This document shows, in pieces, positions 7,279 through 12,142 of a DNA stretch of 12,142 bases. Each line of letters opens with the position of its first letter. Within the stretch, counting starts at the first letter, position 1. Source of the stretch: JAJEAD01 sp964420925. GTDB lineage: Bacteria; Pseudomonadota; Gammaproteobacteria; HK1. Both the position numbers and the translations under genes were made by a program. The notes under the pieces were generated by a model. That model saw only the letters and a list, made by a program, of their open reading frames with translations. It was not told where the DNA came from and made no database searches. The DNA lies in NCBI GenBank assembly GCA_964420925.1, contig CAYQVB010000160.1, positions 1-12,142 of the forward strand. Direction: 5' to 3'.

Positions 7279-8046
7279 TCAGCTCCGGTAGGAGGGGTCG
7301 ATGCGATCGAGCATCCGCATCATCGCCGGCCAGGCCGCCCGGCCGTGCCGGCTCGTTTCGTGGGAAGGAAGCGCGCCGTACTCCGCGAGCTTTCGCAGCG
7401 CCTCGTCACCCGGAAACACCAGCTTCTGACCGGAAGCGAGCGCATCGACCTGCACCTTGCACGCATTCTCCAGGGTGTAGTGCACGTGGAATGCCTCGTC
7501 CATGGAGCGACCGGCCGCGAGCAGGCCGTGGTTCTCGAGAATCAGGGCGTAGCCGTCGCCGAGGTCCGCGCCGAGCCGTTCGCACTCGGTCTCGCTGTCG
7601 GTGGCGACATCGTAGGGGTGGCGCCGAACGTAGGCCATGATCTCGTTCGCCTGCTGGGTGAGCGGCAGCAGACCGCAGTCCATCGTCGAGACCGCCATGC
7701 CCGCGCGGGTGTGGCTGTGCAGCACCGCGTTGATGTCCGACCGCGCCTTGAACACCGCGGTATGGATCGCGTGCCCCGCCTCGTTGTAGGGATACTCGCC
7801 TTCGAGCAAGTTTCCGTCGAAGTCGACCTTGAGCAGGCTCGATGCGGTGATCTCGTCGAACATCAGCCCGTAGGGGTTGATCAGGTACTGATCCGTGGTC
7901 CCCGGCACGCGTGCCGTGAGGTGGGTGTAGATGAGGTCGGTCCACCCGTAACGCACGAAGAGTCGATAGCAGGCGGCGAGATCGACGCGGGCCTGCCATT
8001 CGTCTTCCGGGAAACGCGACGGGCGGGAAACGGCGGTAACGGCCAT
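7279..8046 (-). CDS. class II aldolase/adducin family protein
   Basis: A 255-residue protein with the FucA/AraD/adducin-head fold. Zinc ligands are visible: His110 and His112 in VLHSHTRAG and His173 in LENHGLL. A catalytic-type Glu89 lies in YNEAGHAIHTAVF. The N-terminal region has the typical GWTDLIYTHLTARVPG (34-49) and the substrate-phosphate/loop region INPYGLMFDEITASSLLKV (56-74). Members cleave sugar-phosphate aldols or, in adducin-like branches, have other or unknown roles. The absence of kinase or isomerase neighbours leaves the substrate open. Start: ATG at 8046 has GAGGAG 7 bases upstream; the ATG at 8052 would leave only one base of spacing, and longer in-frame extensions are Arg-rich and non-homologous in character. 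It follows the glycosylase gene on the same strand after 89 bases. Confidence 0.85.
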   Translation of the reverse strand: MAVTAVSRPSRFPEDEWQARVDLAACYRLFVRYGWTDLIYTHLTARVPGTTDQYLINPYGLMFDEITASSLLKVDFDGNLLEGEYPYNEAGHAIHTAVFKARSDINAVLHSHTRAGMAVSTMDCGLLPLTQQANEIMAYVRRHPYDVATDSETECERLGADLGDGYALILENHGLLAAGRSMDEAFHVHYTLENACKVQVDALASGQKLVFPGDEALRKLAEYGALPSHETSRHGRAAWPAMMRMLDRIDPSYRS

Positions 8047-8053
8047 CGGCATG

Positions 8054-8059
8054 CTCCTC
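8054..8059 (-). promoter_or_regulatory. ribosome binding site choosing the aldolase-family start
   Basis: GAGGAG on the minus strand is 7 bases before the ATG at 8046 but only one base before the alternative ATG at 8052. This favours the shorter product beginning MAVTAVSR. Confidence 0.6.
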
Positions 8060-8135
8060 GGCGTTCTGCGCCGACGCATCGTAGCGCGGGGCGGAGTCCG
8101 CCGCCAGCCATGCGGGCGATGCACCGCGGAACGGT

Positions 8136-8972
8136 CTATCGCTGCACGGCGGGAACCCAGGCGGTGGTGCGGCCCGCGACCACGATGTGCTCGATCGGGT
8201 CGCCGCGCGCGCTGCGTGCATCATTCTGCTTGCCCCAGCGCCGGTGGAAGAGCCAGCTCTTCGGGTAGGCGTCGTTGTCGCCGTTGACCTCCACCGCTTT
8301 GGCCACGACCCGCACGAGCCGGGTGCGCAGGCGCCTCGCCTCCGCTTCGCTCAACGAGTTCGCGCGCCGGTGGGGCGCGATGCCGGCCTGGTAGAGCACC
8401 TCGTCGGCGATCCAGTTGCCCACTCCGGCCGCGAAATGCTGGTCCAGGAGCAACGCCTTGATGAGCATCTTGCGACCCCGCAGCATCTCGATGAAGGCGC
8501 GGGGACCGGGCATCGCGAGCAGGGGATCGAAGCCGAGGCGGCTCACCGGTGGCTCTTCCCGGGGGACCTCGCGCAGCAACACCCGTCCGAGGCGACGACC
8601 ATCGGTCATCACGAGCTCCCCGCCGTCGTCGAAGAAGAAGCGGATCTTCGCGAAGCGCGGCGGCCACTCGACGGTACCGACCTTCGGCCCCGACATGAGC
8701 TGCAGGGGGTCGTCGCCCCGGGTGCGGAACGCGCCGCTCATGCCGAAGTGGAAGAGCGGGTGCGGTCCCTCGTCGAGATCGAACCAGAGCTGCTTGCCCC
8801 AGCGGCACACCGCTTCCACCCGCCGTCCCTCGAGCGCGCGGCGGATGGCGGCGGGAGTGGCGCCGGCGAAGACTATCGGGTCTCGCCCGCACCACACGCG
8901 CTCGACGCGCCTCGCTTCCGCGACCGAGGCCGCGAGACGGCGTCCGCGTTCGACCTCGGGTAGCTCGGGCAT
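8136..8972 (-). CDS. Fpg/MutM-family DNA glycosylase, zinc-less form
   Basis: A 278-residue base-excision-repair enzyme. It starts MPELPEVE: Pro2 becomes the N-terminal Schiff-base nucleophile after Met removal, and Glu3 is the second catalytic residue. Lys60 in RWGKQLWFDL is the conserved DNA-binding beta-turn lysine, HFGMSG follows at 75-80, and the helix-two-turn-helix is GVGNWIADEVLYQAGI with Asn186. Instead of the usual C-terminal four-cysteine zinc finger there is a segment with no cysteine (about 235-278, SWLFHRRWGK then VVAGRTTAWVPAVQ). It resembles the zinc-less finger of plant and fungal FPG; Arg268 in GRTTAW would replace the finger arginine. The enzyme is expected to remove oxidised bases (formamidopyrimidines, 8-oxoguanine or hydantoins) and cleave abasic sites. 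Start: ATG at 8972 is obligatory for Pro2, with GGAG 7 bases upstream. The frame stays open further upstream, but that is not part of the gene. Confidence 0.93.
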   Translation of the reverse strand: MPELPEVERGRRLAASVAEARRVERVWCGRDPIVFAGATPAAIRRALEGRRVEAVCRWGKQLWFDLDEGPHPLFHFGMSGAFRTRGDDPLQLMSGPKVGTVEWPPRFAKIRFFFDDGGELVMTDGRRLGRVLLREVPREEPPVSRLGFDPLLAMPGPRAFIEMLRGRKMLIKALLLDQHFAAGVGNWIADEVLYQAGIAPHRRANSLSEAEARRLRTRLVRVVAKAVEVNGDNDAYPKSWLFHRRWGKQNDARSARGDPIEHIVVAGRTTAWVPAVQR

Positions 8973-9179
8973 GCCTCTACTCCAGCCCCGGATGAAACTC
9001 GAACTCGACCGGCCGCGGCCGGCAACGCATTCTCCACCAGAGCGAAGCGCCGCGACACCCTCCTGCCGATGGCTTGCATCCACCATCTGCAACGCGCGGC
9101 CCGGATTCCTCGCTACAAGGGTCAGACCGCGATGCGGGTTAAGATCTTTGAAGGAATCCATCCGCGAAACGGATACCCC
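8973..9179. other. divergent promoter region (glycosylase / LLM oxidoreductase)
   Basis: About 200 bases between two divergent genes, which must hold both promoters. It contains a perfect 14-bp palindrome CCGGCCGCGGCCGG (9009-9022) and a TTGCA-N9-TGCAA inverted repeat (about 9073-9091). I could not identify convincing -35/-10 boxes. Part of it could be coding if the LLM gene starts at 9132 or 9069. Confidence 0.3.
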
Positions 9180-10205
9180 ATGAAGATCGCTACCGGACTG
9201 CGCGACACTCCTCTCCAAATGGTGGGCGAGCATGCCCGACGCCTCGAGGAGCTCGGCTTCGACGTGCTCTGGTGCAACGAGACCACCGCGGATCCCTTCC
9301 TCGTCCTCGCCCAGATGGCGCTCGGCACCGAACGCGCCGCCATCGCGCCCAACGTCGCGATCGCCTTCGCACGCAGCCCCTTCTCGATGGCGCTCGCCGC
9401 GTGGGACATCCAGCGCGCGAGCCGGGGACGGCTCCGCCTCGGGCTCGGCACCCAGGTCCGCGCTCACGTCGAGCGGCGCTTCTCGGCCGAGTTCGAACAC
9501 CCTGCCGCCCGGGTCGCCGACTACATCCATTGCCTGCGCGCGATCTGGCGCACCTTTCAGACCGGCGCGCGGCCCGACTACCAGGGCCGCTTCTATCGCT
9601 TCACCCTGATCAACGACTTCTTCAATCCCGGCCCCATCGAGCACTCCGACATCCCCATCGACCTCGCGGGGGTGAACGAGCGCATGTGCCGGGCCGCTGG
9701 CGAAGCGGCGGACGGCTTCCAGGTGCACCCCATGCACTCGCCCGGCTACCTGCGTGAGGTCATCCGCCCCGCGCTCGACGCAGGTGCGAGAACCCGCGGA
9801 ATGCGGGTCGACGACCTCGAGGTCCAGGCCCCCTGCTTCGCGATCTCCGGCGAGACCGAAGCGGAACGTGCGAAGGCCGAGCAACGGGTACGCACGCAGG
9901 TCGCCTTCTACGCGTCCACCCCGAGCTACCGCGCCTTCCTCGACTACCACGGCTTCGTGGATATCGCGAAGCCCTTGAGCCAGCTCATGCGAAACGGCGA
10001 GATCGCCGCGATGCCCGCCCTCATCCCCGATGCCCTACTCGAAGAGATCGCGATCTTCGGTCCGCGCGCCACCCTGCCGCGGCTCCTGCGCGAACGCTAC
10101 GCGGGCGGCCTGCTCCAGTGCACCGCCCTCTACCTCCCGCCTGCGGAAGGGGATTCCGACGCCGCCTGGCGCGAGTTCGTGCGACAGTTCAGGATGGCGG
10201 CCTGA
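9180..10205 (+). CDS. LLM-class (luciferase-like) flavin/F420-dependent oxidoreductase, TIGR03617-like
   Basis: A 341-residue TIM-barrel protein of the bacterial luciferase-like superfamily. It opens MKIATGLRDTPLQMVGEHAR, followed by RRLEELGFDVLWCNETTADPF (typical of strand 2). Then come IAPNVAIAFARSP and the helix AAWDIQRASRGRLRLGLGTQ (cofactor phosphate region). After RRFSAEFEHPAARVADYI the later segment RFYRFTLINDFFNPGPI and GVNERMCRAAGEAADGFQVHP complete the barrel. The pattern matches the subfamily annotated as F420-dependent oxidoreductases, but FMN use is equally possible in a proteobacterium; the substrate is unknown. Start: family proteins usually begin at MKI, but its ribosome site is weak (GGA 6 bases upstream); ATG at 9132, with AAGGG upstream, would add 16 residues. 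The stop codon directly abuts a tRNA-like fragment. Confidence 0.85.
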   Translation: MKIATGLRDTPLQMVGEHARRLEELGFDVLWCNETTADPFLVLAQMALGTERAAIAPNVAIAFARSPFSMALAAWDIQRASRGRLRLGLGTQVRAHVERRFSAEFEHPAARVADYIHCLRAIWRTFQTGARPDYQGRFYRFTLINDFFNPGPIEHSDIPIDLAGVNERMCRAAGEAADGFQVHPMHSPGYLREVIRPALDAGARTRGMRVDDLEVQAPCFAISGETEAERAKAEQRVRTQVAFYASTPSYRAFLDYHGFVDIAKPLSQLMRNGEIAAMPALIPDALLEEIAIFGPRATLPRLLRERYAGGLLQCTALYLPPAEGDSDAAWREFVRQFRMAA

Positions 10206-10238
10206 GGATCGCAGGTTCGAATCCTACCCCCTAAACCA
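10206..10238 (+). other. tRNA 3'-end fragment, probable attachment-site scar
   Basis: The stretch GCAGGTTCGAATCCT (10211-10225) is a near-perfect tRNA T-arm with loop TTCGAAT. The stem GCAGG/CCTAC has one mismatch. An acceptor-like CCCCCTA and a tail AACCA (ending 10238) follow. No D-arm, anticodon arm or 5' acceptor strand precedes it: the upstream bases are the end of the LLM gene. Tyrosine-recombinase islands use tRNA 3' ends as att sites and leave such truncated copies. The adjacent 10233-10268 is markedly AT-rich, and gene content changes here. No integrase is in the window, so this is inference. Confidence 0.55.
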
Positions 10239-10263
10239 AAAAGAAATCAATTAAATCCATGAC

Positions 10264-10923
10264 TTATAGGCGTTCTTCATTCCTGAAGAACTTCTCGGAA
10301 ATAGACCGTCGGAAAGCCACATGAGGGCCGTTCTGGCCTCTTATGAGGCTGAAGGTCCACACGCCGGCGGGAAGAACGACAGGATCATCGGATTCTTCGT
10401 TTCGAGAGGCGGGGGGCGTGGCTGCCACCGATCCATCAGGAATCGCCATGCCGGACGGAACAAAGATACCGGTCCTGTATGCCGAAGCGCTGGCACGGCC
10501 CCACAGAGCGAAGCCGTCGCGCGCCACGACCATCGCGGCCCGCGAGCTGGTGAACTCGATCCACTTTCGAACGGCGGCCAAGAGCGAGACGCCATAGCGA
10601 TCGGTGATGTGGCTGAGCAGGTCACGGGTCATGTCATGGCCATCGACCTGGTTCCGATAGTCATCGATCGGCATGAGGAGATAGGAGGCAAACGTGTCCG
10701 CTTCCTCCTCACGCTGCTTCTCAGCAGGGTTCCATCGGTCGACCTGCAAGGGCAGGCATCGGAAATCCAGGTTCGCAGCGAGTTCGCCGTTTCTGTAGTC
10801 GCCAGCGGACACTTCGAGACGAAACGGGAGGCGATCGACCGCGGCCGCGAAATCAGCCGCAACGCCGGTTCGGAATTCAAGATCCACAATCGTGACGTTC
10901 GGATCGGCCAGTCGGATTCGCAC
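10264..10923 (-). pseudogene. ImmA/IrrE-family (COG2856) metallopeptidase-like protein lacking HExxH, degenerate or N-terminally broken
   Basis: A 219-codon frame from GTG at 10923. The C-terminal two thirds match ImmA/IrrE peptidases: REEEADTFASYLLMP (71-85) is the third-zinc-ligand helix. ITDRYGVSLLAAVRKWIEFT and AAMVVARDGFALWGRAS follow, as in the peptidase family that cleaves or regulates HTH repressors. The HExxH that should precede FRC (54-56) is absent; GELAA (46-50) sits about there and lacks both histidines. A TGA in the same frame at 10972-10974 and the lack of an ATG leave only a GTG start. Either the N-terminus was lost, a frameshift lies upstream, or this is a catalytically dead relative. 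It is divergent from the CD-NTase gene, as regulators often are. Base composition is less GC-rich than the metabolic genes. The family call for the C-terminal part is fairly sure; whether it is a pseudogene is not. Confidence 0.55.
10272..10291 (-). terminator. weak hairpin at the 3' end of the peptidase-like gene
   Basis: GTTCTTCA and TGAAGAAC are perfect 8-bp arms with a 4-base loop, inside the last codons of the minus-strand gene. On that strand an AT-rich stretch with CTTTTTGG follows about 25 bases later, too far for a standard Rho-independent terminator. It may be only an accidental palindrome. Confidence 0.25.
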
Positions 10924-11146
10924 GGGAACGACCCTCGCGACATCAAGGACTGAGAGAGCGCGGCTAGCAACTCAGCGAGAGCTTCGAACCGGAATGAGGC
11001 GTTGAAGTCGGTGAGGCAGATCGAGTGACTGCGAAAAGGGGCCGGTCGATGCCTTTGCGCTGAGGCATCATTGCCATTTCTTGGGCTGACATGACGGCAG
11101 GTTCAATTCGGGCGCTCGGCTGCGGGCAAATTCGCGAGGGGTGAAG
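10924..11146. other. divergent intergenic region of the putative CBASS locus
   Basis: About 220 bases between the peptidase-like gene and the CD-NTase, so it should contain the CBASS promoter. A CapH-type HTH repressor would not fit as an intact gene, and none is visible in any frame. On the minus strand a different frame from the peptidase is open and reads a plausible helix (FEALAELLAALSQ, about 10958-10996), possible evidence of a frameshift. I see no clear operator palindrome. Confidence 0.35.
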
Positions 11147-12055
11147 GTGACTGTACAGACAAGAACCGGGCGGGACTGGGAGAGCGTGTTCTCCGCGTGG
11201 TCCAAGCCGCCCGGCAAGACGGAGCAGGAGCGGTGCGACCGTGCCGTGCAGGCCATCAAGGGGGCGGTGGCGGCGGATGCGACGCTCGCGACCAGGAACG
11301 TGCGGACCTTTCCGCAGGGTAGCTATCGGAATCGGACCAATGTTCGGCAGGACAGTGATGTCGATGTCTGCGTGCTCTGCGAGGACACGTTCCACTACGA
11401 CCTTCCGCCCGGCCTGTCGGCACTCAGTGTCGGAATCACGCCTGCCAGCTACAAGTTCGGCAGCTACAAGAACGACGTCGAGAGGGCGCTGGTGAACAGG
11501 TTCGGACGGGCCAATGTCCGGCGCGGCAACAAGGCGTTCGACGTCAACGAGAACACCCGGCGCGTCGACGCCGACGCCGCGCCCTGCTTCGCTTATCGGT
11601 TGTACCTCAATGCTTGGCAATATCATGAGGGCACCGCTCTCATCGCCGATGACACAGGACGCCTGATCACCAACTTCCCTCAGCAGCAGTACGACAACGG
11701 CGTGGCGAAGAACAATGCCACCGATCGGCGCTTCAAGAGGGCGGTGCGCATTGTGAAGAAGCTCAGTCACGAGATGGATGATGCAGGCGTCGCGTCGGCG
11801 AGGACGATGGCCTCCTTCCTGATCGAGAGCCTGATCTGGAATGCCCCGGATCATCTCTTCGGCCGGCCCTCGCTGCGTGACATGACGCAGAACGTCATCG
11901 CTCACCTTTGGGAACACACGCGCACCGACGCCGTATGCGGCGCGTGGACCGAAGAGAACGGTATCAAGCTGTTGTTCCACGGCTCCCAGTCGTGGACCTG
12001 CGCTCAAGCAAATCAGTTTCTCTACGACGCCTGGAACTACGTAGAAAGCGGATGA
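11147..12055 (+). CDS. CBASS CD-NTase (cGAS/OAS-like cyclic-oligonucleotide synthase)
   Basis: A 302-residue nucleotidyltransferase of the OAS/cGAS/DncV-like group. The signature FPQGSYRNRTNV gives the nucleotide-binding Gly58-Ser59, followed by DSDVDVCV with metal-binding Asp71 and Asp73. The third carboxylate is Asp143 in RVDADAAPCF. A helical region follows (KNNATDRRFKRAVRIVKKL, then TMASFLIESLIWN), as in the C-terminal helical bundle of CD-NTases. Such enzymes sense phage infection and make cyclic di- or trinucleotides that switch on an effector. The clade and product cannot be told from motifs. Start: GTG at 11147 has AGGGG 6-7 bases upstream; GTG at 11141 would abut it. The stop overlaps the next start (ATGA), implying translational coupling to a membrane protein. 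It is less GC-rich than the metabolic genes and lies beyond a tRNA scar, suggesting horizontal acquisition. Confidence 0.88.
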   Translation: MTVQTRTGRDWESVFSAWSKPPGKTEQERCDRAVQAIKGAVAADATLATRNVRTFPQGSYRNRTNVRQDSDVDVCVLCEDTFHYDLPPGLSALSVGITPASYKFGSYKNDVERALVNRFGRANVRRGNKAFDVNENTRRVDADAAPCFAYRLYLNAWQYHEGTALIADDTGRLITNFPQQQYDNGVAKNNATDRRFKRAVRIVKKLSHEMDDAGVASARTMASFLIESLIWNAPDHLFGRPSLRDMTQNVIAHLWEHTRTDAVCGAWTEENGIKLLFHGSQSWTCAQANQFLYDAWNYVESG

Positions 12056-12142
12056 TGGACCGCGTTCAGGTCAGCGCGCTCATCGCCGTGCCACTGGCAT
12101 CGGTAGCGGTTTCGCTCGTGCTCGCTGGCGAGCCGCTGTCCT
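12052..12142 (+). CDS. putative CBASS membrane effector (N-terminus only)
   Basis: The first 30 residues are inside the window. The ATG overlaps the CD-NTase stop by four bases (ATGA), with a second ATG directly after it. The residues are MMDRVQVS followed by a hydrophobic run ALIAVPLASVAVSLVLAG (about 9-26), a transmembrane helix. Two-gene CBASS operons often pair a CD-NTase with a small transmembrane effector that permeabilises the inner membrane when it binds the cyclic nucleotide (for example Cap15, two TM helices plus a beta-barrel, or 2TM/4TM SMODS-associated effectors). Which type this is cannot be seen from 30 residues; the effector role is inferred from position and the helix. Confidence 0.6.
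   Translation, partial: MMDRVQVSALIAVPLASVAVSLVLAGEPLS

Noticed and set aside
8973..9950. N-terminal extension of the glycosylase frame
   Set aside because: The frame stays open upstream of MPELPEV, but Fpg needs Pro2 at the N-terminus, and the extension is antisense to the LLM gene.
10321..10953. 210-codon plus-strand frame opposite the peptidase-like gene
   Set aside because: The minus strand carries the family motif EEEADTFASYLLMP; the plus frame shows nothing recognisable.
10977..10994. second GGTTCGAA on the minus strand, possibly another tRNA T-arm
   Set aside because: The flanks do not form a T-stem and no acceptor or CCA follows, so it is not accepted as an att copy.
10964..12007. 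347-codon minus-strand frame opposite the CD-NTase
   Set aside because: The plus strand has clear NTase catalytic motifs; the antisense product has none.
1..12142. CRISPR array, rRNA or complete tRNA gene
   Set aside because: No regularly spaced direct repeats, no rRNA-like blocks and no full cloverleaf were seen on either strand.

Overview
The window is a GC-rich stretch of a proteobacterial-type chromosome: dense genes, short gaps, good Shine-Dalgarno sites, malate synthase G and dimethylglycine dehydrogenase-type flavoproteins, and ATTCCC-N8-GGGAAT repeats of the kind common in beta- and gammaproteobacteria. I cannot name the genus. It divides into a long metabolic segment (about 1-10205) and a visibly less GC-rich accessory segment (about 10206-12142).

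Metabolic segment. Reading leftward at the left end are a truncated periplasmic AfuA/FbpA-type ABC substrate-binding protein (1-442), a glutathione S-transferase-like protein (621-1244) and a small membrane-anchored coiled-coil protein (1296-1574). Reading rightward are a large FAD oxidoreductase fused to a GcvT-type folate domain (dimethylglycine/sarcosine dehydrogenase family, 1886-4312), then a repeat-rich gap with two strong hairpins, then malate synthase G (4612-6789) tightly followed by a VOC/glyoxalase-fold gene (6804-7229). Converging on them from the minus strand are a class II aldolase/adducin-family gene (7279-8046) and a zinc-less Fpg/MutM-type DNA glycosylase (8136-8972). Divergent from the glycosylase is a luciferase-like (LLM) flavin/F420 oxidoreductase (9180-10205). 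The flavoprotein and malate synthase could lie on one route: N-methylglycines to glycine, then glyoxylate, then malate. The step making glyoxylate is not encoded here.

Accessory segment. Directly after the LLM stop codon is what looks like the 3' end of a tRNA gene (T-arm and CCA-like tail, about 10206-10238), followed by a short AT-rich stretch. This marks a probable integration scar. Beyond it lies a minus-strand ImmA/IrrE-family (COG2856) protein that keeps the C-terminal half but has no HExxH motif, so it is degenerate or N-terminally broken. Divergent from it is a cGAS/OAS-like CD-NTase with the GS...DxD nucleotidyltransferase signature (11147-12055). Its stop overlaps (ATGA) the start of a further gene that opens with a transmembrane helix and is cut by the window edge. 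A CD-NTase translationally coupled to a membrane protein is the layout of a CBASS anti-phage system. A COG2856 peptidase beside it recalls the CapP regulator described for some CBASS loci, but here it seems to lack its active site and no CapH-type repressor is visible. This right-hand segment is the part most worth following up.
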